In this document: in pieces, positions 1-10,161 of the stretch
Layout of the letters: every line of letters begins with the position of its first letter
Position numbering within the stretch: position 1 is the stretch's first letter
From: Coix lacryma-jobi var. lacryma-jobi
Lineage: Eukaryota; Streptophyta; Magnoliopsida; Poales; Poaceae
NCBI GenBank assembly: GCA_009763385.1
Contig: CM019829.1
Span: 39,535,705-39,599,704 of the forward strand
DNA length: 64,000 nt
Direction of reading: 5' to 3'
The notes under the pieces: model-generated
The model's input: the letters and a program-made list of their open reading frames with translations, nothing else
Told to the model about the DNA's origin: nothing
Database searches by the model: none
Position numbers and translations under genes: made by a program

Positions 1-784
1 TTGCTCTGACGTCCGCAAGGGTGTCTCTATTCAAAGCTAGGGTAGAGATAGTTAGAATATAGTTAAGCGTGGTGCTTAGTTATAGACTTACCTTCAGATA
101 CGGCTGGACCCCCGGATAGCTGTGGTAGCAAGCAGGTGGTGACAACCCTGTGCGCCTTGAATTCCACCACGTAGTTGGCCCAGTTTAACAGTAAGGCTCG
201 TTGTGCTAGCGTTCAACCTAAGTAAGTGGTAAAGGCTAGTACGCCTCGATACTTGACAAGATAGGAATAAAACTTTACTCAACTTAGTTGCTTTATTGTC
301 TTTTGCCTGCCTTTCTTCGTAACTATCCTGCTTCGTAGTTATCTTGTTTGTAGTTATCTAGGATTAGTTTTTAGTAGTAGTTAGTTATCCTTAGTTATCA
401 TATTTCCCTTCAACTATCTATCTATCTAGTTATCCACCTTACCTTAGCCATCCATTTCATCCTTACCTATCCACCCATATATTCTTTCTAGCCTTTCATC
501 TTCCCTTCTCCCCTTTTCCCTTTTCTCTTTTCTTCGACTCTCATCCCCTCCTTGACTCAACTCATACACCACCCTAGCCTTCCCTTGGGATCAAATAAAT
601 CGACACCTGGTACTCCCAGGCGAAGTGCTACTACTATAGTTCTGTGCGCTTGCAGAATCTCCTCTTGGTAGATTGCATTCTCGCTAGCTAGCTCCTAATA
701 GTGTCGGGACTAACAACCCCGCTTGGCATTAGTAGATAGCTACTTTAGTTACCCTATCCTAGGTGTAGCTAAGAACTACCAACA
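1..784 (+). mobile_element. 3' end of an Athila-like LTR, cut by the window edge
   Basis: This stretch closely matches 7193-8115 and its counterpart in the LTR at 11871-13582, so it is the 3' part of an LTR of the same family in plus orientation. It ends in ...accaaca at 784. The next five bases, atcac (785-789), also occur at the corresponding point of the related LTR near 4411, so they are the likely target duplication. It is about 139 bp shorter than the matching part of the 6145 element because it lacks the block holding extra primer-site-like copies. The rest of the element lies left of the window. Confidence 0.85.
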
Positions 785-2661
785 ATCACAGCGAGGCACC
801 ACCAAACAAGAGCAAGCCAAACGCCAAAAGCTCCGGTTCAAGTTCGACCCCAAAAACCGACTCCCGAACGTAGATGGAAGGCTACGTCGGGAAAACTCTA
901 AATACCTATCCTAACAAGTAGCAAAGATACCTAGAGAGGTTCCTTGATTAACTCTAGGGCCAAACAAGAAGTCCAAAAACCAAACCGTAAAGCCGGGAGA
1001 GCAAACGCACTAAAAATCAGCACACAGTTGAGTCCCGGACTGTCCGAGGATACGGCCCCGGACTGTCTGGCCCTACTGCGGACTGTCTGCGAATGGTTGG
1101 CGGACTGTGCGCAGGCCAAATGTGCAAAACAGCACTGCTGCTGAAACCTCCCTGGGTGATCCCGGACTGTCCGCGGATCACAACGGCGGACTGTCCGCCG
1201 GTCAAGTTTTGGCACTGTTCACCGAGACACGCAGCCACTGAACAGGCTCGGCCCCGATGCGCGGACTATCCGCGCGCTGGGTGGCGGACTGTCTGCCAAC
1301 ACCTAGAGAGGGTGATTCCGGTTGCCCTTCTCCCAAATCTTCCCAAAATCGATCCAAATCAAAATCCCTTGATCCCAAACTTGGAGAAGATGATCACAAG
1401 ATAGTTAGGAGACTATCCCCAAGAAATCATCCGCTCAAATCAACTCAATCCACGGGAAATTGAAAGGGAAGGTGTAGGAACGAAAAAGTTGCCACGAAAC
1501 TTCAATCGACCCGATCTACTTGTTCGTGAGGGTAGAGTTAAATTCCTTCGGTGGAAATGTTCTCCTCACATAAAAGAACAAGTTGATTCAAGTGGATTCG
1601 AAAAAGACGCAGCGAGGAGGGAGATCGAGTGACGGGAAAATCGTGGAGAAACGAAGAAAGCGAAGAACAAGTTAAAAACGCGAATCGAGACCACGAATTG
1701 CCAGCCGAAATTCGTCCCCACGAGGAGACAACGGGAATCCAGTCCTGTTTCCGCAAAATCCAAATACACAGAGGTATTGTTCACCGTCTCTGCGGATCTC
1801 AGTAGCTACAGCAGGGAATGGGAAGCAGGAAACCCTAGAATGAAAATAGCAATGGCTGAGATAGTCTGGGAGGTGGGTGTCTCCCCCTACTTATCCTAAT
1901 TTTATTCCCACTCTACCCCTAATGATAGAGAGAGCGAACCAGCTAAACCCTAAGGCTATTCTAGACCAGCTCGAAGTAGATGGTGATCCGACGGCCACGC
2001 CCGCACAACTGGTAGCTTCACCTCGAGACGACCTCACCGATTGCCACCATGTGCCGCCACCGCTCTGCTCGTCCTTTTCATGGACCTCCCCCGGTTTTGA
2101 GGCCAAAACTGGGAAACCAGACTTCAAGTCCTCCCCCGGTTTTGAGGCCCAAACCAGGAAACATGTTGTCCATCGCCTGAGTTTTGTGGCCCAAACTCAG
2201 AAACCCGCCAGCGCCCAGGTTTTGAGACCCAAACCTGGAAACCGTCCTCCGCCCGAGTTTTGTGGCCCAAACTCAGAACCCGATCGCACCCAGGTTTTGT
2301 GGCCCAAACCTGGAAACCGTTCACCCGGTGGTTTTTCTATGGCTCAACCAACAAACCAAGCCGTAGAGGGGATGCACCGCCCGTGCACCCCGTCCACACG
2401 CAAGTCTTCACTTGTCATTGTCCCAGGCTGTCAGCCATCATGGCCGATCCTCAGGCCACCGGTCCGTCAGTCCAAGCCTCACGTCTGCCCTTCACCGCTC
2501 CGGGTCCATCGGCACAGCACGTCTCTACTTGACCTTCTCCTTGCCCTTGATCACCATATCCGAGCTGGACACCTGCACAACACAAGCCAAAGAACATGCA
2601 CATCATCCCAGTTGACAATCACTCATCATCTCAAGATCCGACATACACCCATGTATCCGCA
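785..2661 (-). repeat. 3' LTR of the minus-strand SIRE-type derivative
   Basis: It aligns with 4409-6144 plus 13588-13650. Landmarks shared by both copies are a cluster of cggactgtccgc-like words (1034-1300 and 4681-4920), an array of cagg/cctg hairpins (2092-2325 and 5690-5880) and the terminal atgtatccgca. The outermost ~160 bp on the left are missing because another element inserted there. The many short reading frames inside it are not genes. Confidence 0.82.
2092..2325. repeat. Short-period hairpin array inside the LTR
   Basis: The word caggttttgnggcccaaacctg, itself an imperfect inverted repeat, recurs about every 38-40 bp with variants in both arms. Five to six units are visible here and about five in the sister LTR at 5690-5880. 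The array lies within the LTR and is not coding, although one frame stays open and gives a repetitive phantom peptide. Confidence 0.7.
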
Positions 2662-4183
2662 ATGGGTCTAGCCCTAAGCTCATCCACCTCTCCAACCAAA
2701 GCAACATACTTCCCCCTCAAAGTGAGAAGGTCAGTCATGTGCTTGGATCACATCTCACACTCATCCTCCTCGGTGACTACAACGGTGGACTTGACAGACT
2801 CAAGTTCTTTCACCGCATCCTCCCACTTCTGGCTAAACTCCTTCCTCTCTCTAGTAGCACGCCTTAGCAACTTGTCTTGACTAAGCAAGGCAGCAGTAAG
2901 TTTCTCAACCTCAGCAGAGAGTTCATCAGGAGTTTGAGGTACCTGGGAGGTGTCGTCGTCGTCGTCGTTCCGAGGGATCTCCTCCAGCTCGCAGTTGACC
3001 TCATCGCCGAGGGCCATGGTGCAGAAGCCCTCGTCGTTGGCGAAGAAGCAAAGACCGTTCAACTTGTCCTCGATCTTCTTCTTCTCGGACTCATCGTCAC
3101 TTGAAGTAGTGGAGTCGTCGTCTGAGTCGTCGACGTCGCTGAGGGTGGCGAAGAAGGCACGCTGCTCGGCCTGGGCCTTCTCCAAGTACTTCTCCTTGAT
3201 GTACTCCTTGTTGGAGCCGCCCTTCCGCTTGTGCTTTGTAGGGACGTACTTCTCCTTGTGCTTGCCGGAGTCATACTTGTGCCCATGATCCGCCTTGCCA
3301 AAAGCTTGTTTGTTCTTCTTCGGGCAATTGGCGATGAAGTGGTCCGAGCCTCCACACTCGTAGCAGCCACTACGTCCTCCTCCGCGGCGACGGTTCATGC
3401 GGTTGTTGTGAAACCGCGAGAACCGGTTGGCAAGCAGAGCCAACTCGTCGTCCGCCATGAACTCGAGCTGCTCCTCTGTGACAGAAAGAAGAGAAGACAA
3501 TGCAAAGCCTCTAGAGGGGTTAGCAGAAGAGCCAGAAACCAAAGCCATCGACGGGCCCGAAGGATTTTCATAAGAAGCCCTCGCCATGGCATCAATCTCA
3601 CTGGACTTGAGCTTATTAAAGAGCTCGTCGCACGTGAGGGTCTCATAGTGAGGCGATTCGATGATCGCCTGAACCTTAGAGTCTCACACCGATCGATCGA
3701 GAGTGTGTAAAAGCTTGAGAGCCCTCTCATGATCGTTGAAAGGCAACAGTTCCTTGTTTGCCCTCATCCTATTGACAATCACCTGAAAGCGAGCGAATAA
3801 ACTTTCTATGCTCTCGCCAGGCATGTGTCGAAAGTTTTCATACTCTCGCTTGTGCGACTTGTAGGGACGGGTTTTGACTTGAGTGGTTCCCTCGTGAAAA
3901 TGCATGAGAGTCGCCCGAATCTCCTGAGCCGTAGCGAGGTGAGAAACGCGATCAAACTCAGACATGACAAACAGGAGAAAAGAACATTACAGGCTCGGCT
4001 ATTGGCATCGTGCTCATCGATCTGCTGTTGAGTCACATGGGCAGCCAAGACCACGTAATCAGCAGAGTTGCAAATATCCCAAATCGAAGCACCCATGCTC
4101 TAAAGATAGGCCGACATGCGTATCTTCCAATACGCATAGTTCGTCCCATCGAAAAACGACGGATTGCCCACGCCGTGATCCAT
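2662..4183 (-). pseudogene. gag: Broken, C-truncated copia gag (SIRE-type)
   Basis: Gag packages element RNA into virus-like particles. Reading starts at the ATG at 4183 (MDHGVGNPSFFDGTNYAYW), a typical copia gag N-terminus. Codon 28 is a TAG stop (4102-4100). At least two frameshifts follow, and the frame resumes in the segments 3965-3684 and 3587-2748. A CX2CX4HX4C zinc knuckle, CYECGGSDHFIANC, lies at about 3365-3324, followed by acidic DDSDDD/DDDDD stretches and a coiled-coil tail. The tail continues past the stop at 2748 as recognisable gag (MTDLLTLRGKYVALVGEVDE) and ends abruptly against the 3' LTR at 2661. No functional protein is possible. Confidence 0.85.
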
Positions 4184-4229
4184 GTTGCGTTCTGTGGATC
4201 TGGCATTGGCTAAGGTGGAAGATCCTTAA

Positions 4230-4246
4230 CCTGCTCCGATACCAAT
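4230..4246 (-). promoter_or_regulatory. Primer-binding site of the SIRE-type derivative
   Basis: The minus strand reads attggtatcggagcagg immediately after the LTR end ...cggtcctcca. This matches the TGGTATCAGAGC primer site (initiator tRNA-Met) of Ty1-copia elements with one change in the first twelve matching bases. It fixes the 5' LTR boundary at 4247 and the element's orientation. Confidence 0.85.
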
Positions 4247-6144
4247 TGGAGGACCGAGAATGCTACCAAAGGCGACCAGAGGGGGGGGGTGAATGGGAGC
4301 CTAAAAATTTCTTTCGAAATTCTGGCCTCTGTCCCAAAAATCAACCCACAAAAGCTTCGAGCAAAATGTGATGCCCACGACCCTCAGAATGAGAGTGGAT
4401 GATCCCTAGGATCACAACGAGGCACCATAATAACGAGCAACCCAAGACTCACAAACTTCGAGTCAAGTTCAAGTTCAAAAACCCACTTCCAAACGTAGAT
4501 GGAGGGCTATGTTGGAATTCCTCCAAATACCTATGCTAACAAGTAGCAAAGATACCTAGAGAGATTCCTAGGTGAACTCTAGGAGCAAACGAGAAGTCCG
4601 GAAATGAAGCGGAAAAGCCGGGAGAGCAAACGCACGAAAAGTCAACACACAGCAGGATCCCATACTGTCCGTGGGTACGGTCCCGGACTGTCCGCCCAGT
4701 GCCGGACTGTCCACCGTCTGGTGGCGAACTGTACGCCGGCCAAAAGTGAAAAACTGCAAATCTGCTGAACCTCCCTGGTCGGCACCCGGACTGTCCGCGA
4801 CCGACAACGGCGGACTGTCCACTGGTCAAACCAAACTCAAAATGCCGAAACGCGCAACCACTGGTCTGGCCGAGCCCCGACGCGCAGACTGTCCGCGGTA
4901 CCCGCGACGGACTATCCGCGAGTACGCAGAGAGGGCGATTTTGGTTGCCTCTCTCCCAAATCTCTCCAAAACCGAACCAAATCAAAATCCCTTGATTCCA
5001 AACTTGGAGAAGATGATCACTAGGTAGTTGGAAGACTAATCCTAAGAAATCATCCACTCAAATCGTCTCAAACTCCGGGAAATCGAAAGGGAAGGTGCAA
5101 GAACGAAAAAGTCGCCACGAAACTTGAATCGACCCGATCTACTTGTTCGTGAGGATTGAGATGAATTCCTTCGGTGGAAATGTTCTCCTCACTTCAAAGA
5201 ACAAGTTGGTTCAAGTGGATTCGAAAAAGACGCAGTGAGGAGGGAGATCGAGCGACGAGAAAATTGAGACAAAAAGCAAAACGCGAAGAACAACTCAAGA
5301 ACGCGAATCACAATCTCAATTGCCAGCTGAAAATCATACCCACGAGGAGACAACGGGATTACGGTCCCGTTTCCTCAAAATCGCAAGAACACAGAGGTAT
5401 GATTAGCCGTCTAAGTGGATCTCAGTAGCTACAACATGGAATGGCTGAGATCGTTTGGAGGGAGGGGCTGCCCTCTCCTAATATAGCCTAATACAATTAT
5501 TCCCCTTCTACCCCTACTGCTAATGAGCGAGCAGGCTAACCCTAAGGGTATTCCTGTCCAACTCAAAGTGTAGTCGATCCGACGGCCACACCCGCACATC
5601 AGGTAGCTTCGCCTCGACGCGACCTCACCGGATGCCGCCACGTGCCGCCACGCGCCGTTCGTCCTTTTCACGGACCTCCCCTCGGTTTTGAGGATGAAAC
5701 CGGGAAACCTTTCATCCATCGGCTGAGTTTTGTGGCCCAAACTCAGAAACCCACCAGTGCCCAGGTTTTGAGGCCCAAACCTGGAAACCATCCTCAGCCC
5801 AAATTTTGTGGCCCAAACTCGGAAACCGGCCGCACCTAGGTTTTGAGGCCCAAACCTGGAAACTGTCCACTTGGTGGTTTTTCTGTGGCTCAACCACTAA
5901 ACCGACACCGTAGAGGGATGCACCGCCCGTGCACCCCGTTCACCCGCAAGTCTTCACTTGTCGCTGTCCCAGGCTATCAGCCACCACAGCTGATCCTCAG
6001 GCCACCGGTCAGTCAGTCCAAGCCTCACGTCCGCCCTTCACTGCTCCGGGTCCATCGGCATGGCACGTCTCTACTTAACCTTCACCTTGCCTTCGATCAC
6101 CGTCTTTGAGCTCGACACCTGCACAACACAAGCCAAAGAACGTG
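4247..6144 (-). repeat. 5' LTR of the SIRE-type derivative, main part
   Basis: On the plus strand it begins TGGAGGACCGAG and continues to the target site acgtg (6140-6144), where the Athila-like element interrupts it. The remaining 63 bp resume at 13588. It carries the same cggactgtccgc cluster (4681-4920) and hairpin array (5690-5880) as the 3' LTR. Confidence 0.82.
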
Positions 6145-8115
6145 TGTTGATGGTCCTTAAACACCTGTTTTACCATCAACATTTGACCCTAAAATCCACC
6201 AAAAAGGCATGAAATGTAGTCAATTAGGTTTCAAGCTAACCAAATTCCACATGTCCATAGAATTTTATTTGAATGCAGGATTTGAACCAAATTTGGACAT
6301 ATGGACCCACCAGAGGCCAAGCCCACTCAGTAGGGCCCAAATGGGCCTAAGGGGGGTGGCGCCCGCCACCCCTAGGTGGCGCCCGCCACCTCTAAGTGGC
6401 GCCCGCCACTTGGGTTGGCCCAAGTTCCACTCCCTGCCACGTCACCGATCCGTGTGACCTCCCCAAGGCCAAATCTTGGCCCTTGGTCACTAGGTCAGTG
6501 GCATCGGACGACTCAGGATGAAGTGGCGTGGATCAAGGCTGAAAGGCGGTTGCTAGGACATGCAACCGACCTCCAAACCACCTTGGACAACCACCTGGAG
6601 GCCGTAGGATCAACAACGAAGCATCCAGCGGCCAGGAGACTGGCGGCCGCCAGTAGGGGGTGGCGCCCGCCACCTGACCTAACCCTAGGTCGGTTGGCTG
6701 CCCCCTATAAGTACCCCCCTCACTCCTCAAGACTATAAATACCCCCTTGAGGCATCAGTACCACACCACACCAAGAGAAGCAAAGCAAGAGAAGCAAGTG
6801 AGAGTTAGGTTAGAAGCTCAGAGAGCTTAGGCAAGTAGCTAGCTAGTAGAGCAAGGCATTCTTGCCCTCGCGGAAGCGCTGCTCAAGGCTTAGCTCAAGA
6901 GTAGAGGCGTGCGAGTGATCGGTCCTGGAGCTGGGAAGAGTCTTCCTTCATCTCCAGTTCAGGTTTTGCTCTTGTTACTCAAGCACTAACTATATTCTAG
7001 TTCATCATTTCAAGTATTACTTTATTCTACTTATCAGTATTGAGTGGTATACTTGATTGATTGCTTGAGTGCCTAGCTATCCTACAGTTCAACTCACTTA
7101 GCCATAGTAGTTAATCTCTAGTGAGCTTAGTATTTGATCTTTGCCAATAGGTTGCTTAGTTAGTTTAGTGTTTATCTTATTAAGTCAAGTATTTGCTCTG
7201 ACGTCCACAAGGGTGCCTCTATTCAAAGCTAGGATAGAGATAGTTAGAATATAGTTAAGCGTGGTGCTTAGTTATAGACTTACCTTCAGATACGGCTGGA
7301 CCCCCGGATAGCTGTGGTAGCAAGCAGGTGGTGACAGCCCTGTGCGCCTTGAATTCCACCACGTAGTTGGCCCAGTTTAACAGTAAGGCTCGTTGTGCTA
7401 GCGTTCAACCTAAGTAAGTGGTAAAGGCTAGTACGCCTCGATTCTTTACAAGATAGGAATAAAACTATACTCAACTTAGTTGCTTTATTGTCTTTTGCCT
7501 GCCCTGCTTCATAACTATCTTGCTTCGTAGTTATCTTGCTTGGTAGTTATCTAGGATTAGTTATTAGTAGTTAGTTGTTTAGTTATCCTTAGCTACTCTT
7601 ATTTTACCATCTACCTATCCATCCACCTTACCTTAGCCATCCATATCATCCTTACCTATCCACCCATACATTCTTTCTAGCCTTCCATCCTTTCTCTTCC
7701 CTTTCCCCTTTTCTTATTTCTTCGACTCTCATCCCCTCCTTGACTCGACTCATACACCACCCTAGCCTTCCCTTGGGATCAAATAAATCGACACCTGGTA
7801 CTCCCAGGCGAAGTGCTACTACGATAGTTCTGTGCGCTTGCAGAATCTCCTCCCGGTAGATTGCATTCTCTCTAGCTAGCTCCTACTAGTGTCGGGATTG
7901 ACAACCCCGCTTGGCATTAGTAGATAGCTGCTTTAGCTCCACTCCTTTAGGTATAGTGACCGGTCTTGCTTCAAGCATTTCTGACGCCGTTGCCGGGGAC
8001 AGACTCCATAGTCTACTCCTAGTAACAACGTTAGCAAGTGCCAACAAGCATTCCTGGGCCGTTACCGGGGATAGTTGCCTAGCTCTATCTTTAGTGAAGC
8101 TAAGAACTACCAACA
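6145..8115 (+). repeat. 5' LTR of the Athila-like element, 1971 bp
   Basis: Boundaries are set by TGTTGA after the target site acgtg and by ...accaaca before the primer site. It contains three GTGGCGCCCGCCAC near-palindromes spaced exactly 20 bp apart (6356, 6376, 6396), a fourth at 6660, a TATA-type box near 6732, and two primer-site-like copies near 7981 and 8053. The 3' LTR is 259 bp shorter because it lacks roughly 6270-6530. Confidence 0.9.
6728..6740 (+). promoter_or_regulatory. TATA box of the Athila-like LTR
   Basis: The sequence gactataaatacc is the likely core promoter. Transcription would start some 30 bp downstream, around the ggcatcagtacc sequence. The same box occurs in the 3' LTR near 12201. 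Confidence 0.6.
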
Positions 8116-8123
8116 AGCATTTC

Positions 8124-8141
8124 TGGTGCCGTTGCCGGGGA
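8124..8141 (+). promoter_or_regulatory. Primer-binding site, tRNA-Asp type
   Basis: TGGTGCCGTTGCCGGGGA matches the complement of the tRNA-Asp 3' end (TGGCGCCGTTGCCGG), the usual primer of Athila elements, with one change. It lies eight bases after the LTR end at 8115. Confidence 0.85.
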
Positions 8142-8287
8142 AGGCAATCGGTGTATCGGTTGAGTCCGTGTCGAATTTATCTTCGCTTAAGCTCCCGCTT
8201 AGAGAATCCCATCTTACCTTAGTTCTTCTTATCTTTTTCCTTCATCTTCTTCAACTTCTTTCTTTCTTATCTCGTTCTATCTTCACG

Positions 8288-9196
8288 ATGGCCAATAAGA
8301 CCATTCGTGAGTTTTCTGCTCCTTCTGCCGCTAATGTAGCGATAGGACCCGACGTGATCGATGCCAACCTCAATTTTGAGTTGAAACTGGCTCTGATCAC
8401 GATGGTCCAAGCTAACCCATTCTGTGGCAAAGCTCATGAGGATGCCAATGCTCACCTCCAACAATTCTTGGAGATTTGCGGCACCTTCACCATTAAGGGG
8501 ATAACCCAAGAAGTCATGCGTCTTCGTCTCTTTCCTTTCTCTTTGATAGGAAAAGCGAAGCAATGGTTCTATACCGATCGCAACACTGTAGACACATGAC
8601 AAGTGTTCCAATGCTTTTCTCGCCAAATTCTTTCCTATGGGCAAGACGAATGCTCTTCGCAACAAAATCTCCAGCTTTACGCAACAAGCCGAGGAATCTA
8701 TTCCCGAGGCTTGGGAGAGGTTACAAGAGTATGTCGCTGCTTGTCCGCACCATGGTATGGAGGACTGGCTATTGATCCAGAACTTCTACCATGGCCTAAC
8801 CCCTCTCTCTAGAAGCCATTTGGATGCCGCCGCCGGCGGTGCATTCTTTTCTCTGAATGTTGCAGATGCTAGGGCTCTCATAGAGAAGATGGTGTCAAAC
8901 TAAGGATGGAATGACGAGAGACTGCAGCCCCGTAAGCGAGGAATGCATTACCTTAAGGAAGCCAACATGATCGTGGCCAAGATGGACCTGCTGGCAAAGA
9001 AGCTGGACAGCTGTGAGAAGATGAACCAACAAGAGAGTGTCCAATCTCTGGAATCCTACATGACTTGTGAAGTCTATGGAGAAACCGGACATTCTGGGAG
9101 CCATTTCCCCGAGCTACATGAAGATTTGAACTTCATCAACAACAACAACGGTTTCCGTCAACAGAATCAAGGATGGAATCAACCTGCAAACTCTTA
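8288..9196 (+). pseudogene. gag: Athila-like gag, frameshifted
   Basis: The frame opens at the ATG at 8288 (MANKTIREFSAP). It carries the retrotransposon gag core (FLEICGTFTIKG, then RLFPFSLIGKAKQWF), then stops at TGA 8597. Recognisable gag continues in another frame from about 8637 (EAWERLQEYVAACPHHGM) and is stopped again at 8900 (TAA). A third open piece, 8943-9196, carries a degenerate zinc knuckle (CEVYGETGHSGSHF) that has lost the second and last cysteines of the CCHC box. The protein is the particle structural component; this copy cannot make it. It is followed by the protease frame at 9252. Confidence 0.82.
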
Positions 9197-9251
9197 AGGT
9201 AACAATTCATTCCCCCGCTCTAATTTTCATAATTCTGATAGTCTCTCATTC

Positions 9252-9956
9252 TTGAAAAACTTAGTTTACTCACAAGGTAGAACTACTGATTTCTTGAATA
9301 AGAAATTAATGTCGAATGATAAAGCCCTTGAGAATATAAATGCTAAATTGGAAGATTTCTCATCTGCTCTGAAAAATCAACTTAGCTTTAATAAGATGTT
9401 AGAAACTCAATTAGCTCAACTTGCTGCTATCATACCATCTTTTGAAACTGGCAAAATTCCTGCTAATCCTGACATGGAAACTGCAAATATGGTTGAAATA
9501 AAATATTTTAACTATTATGAAGATCAAACCATGACTGTTAAAAAGGGAGATCCTGGTAGTCCCATAATTAGATGCTCAATCTTTGGTGAAGTCTCTAAAA
9601 ATGCCATGTGTGATTTAGGATCGAGTGTGAACATTTTAACTAAAGATTTCTATGAAAACTCATTCTTTCCACCCATGTCATCCACATCTGCCTATGTTGT
9701 GCTAGCTGATCAATCCACTTGCTATGTAGAAGGAATAGTTAATGATTTACCTGTTCATATTAGAGATTCCTATGTTCCTGCTGATTTCATAATACTAGAT
9801 ATGGGAAATAGGAAAGATGTGCCTCTAATCTTAGGTAGTCCCTTCTTGAACACTGTTGATGCCTGCATATATGTGGGAAGTGGTCAAAATTCAAATGATA
9901 TTAGGAGGGAGGAAGGAAATATTCTCTTTCTCCCGAGGCCCCGCATATGCCGCTAA
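9252..9956 (+). CDS. Aspartic-protease-like frame of the Athila-like element
   Basis: This is an open frame of 234 codons. The N-terminal ~80 residues resemble the gag-protease linker of Athila elements (SFNKMLETQLAQLAA). The retroviral-type protease region follows, with CDLGSSVNILTKDF at about 9606-9645 in place of the family's D-[LTS]-G-[AS] active-site signature, and later LILGSPFLNTVDA, the usual ILGRPFL strand. The protease cleaves the polyprotein during particle maturation. The expected RT does not follow; the frame ends at 9956 and an overlapping lysine/proline/glutamate-rich frame continues to 10161. The element may have kept gag-protease while losing pol. Expression is untested. Confidence 0.7.
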   Translation: MKNLVYSQGRTTDFLNKKLMSNDKALENINAKLEDFSSALKNQLSFNKMLETQLAQLAAIIPSFETGKIPANPDMETANMVEIKYFNYYEDQTMTVKKGDPGSPIIRCSIFGEVSKNAMCDLGSSVNILTKDFYENSFFPPMSSTSAYVVLADQSTCYVEGIVNDLPVHIRDSYVPADFIILDMGNRKDVPLILGSPFLNTVDACIYVGSGQNSNDIRREEGNILFLPRPRICR

Positions 9957-10161
9957 CATGCAGGAAGCAAAACTCGTTCGTACCAAGAAGAGGCGCCCAA
10001 GAATAAGGTGGAGCATAAAGAAAGAACCACCTCCTCCTAAGTTGTGTAATTCACATAACAAAGGAGAGGTGCCAAAAGAAGAAGAACCCGATGGAGTACT
10101 AAGAGAAGAAGTACCCAAGGAAGAAGATCCACCCGATAAGGATGAAACTCCATGGACCTAA

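Noticed and set aside
1877..2671. 264-codon open frame on the plus strand
   Set aside because: It lies wholly in the LTR and runs through the hairpin array, which stays open by repetition. No domain; the sister LTR does not keep the frame.
2950..3710. Plus-strand frames over the copia gag
   Set aside because: They are shadows of the minus-strand gag, open because of its repeated acidic and basic codons.
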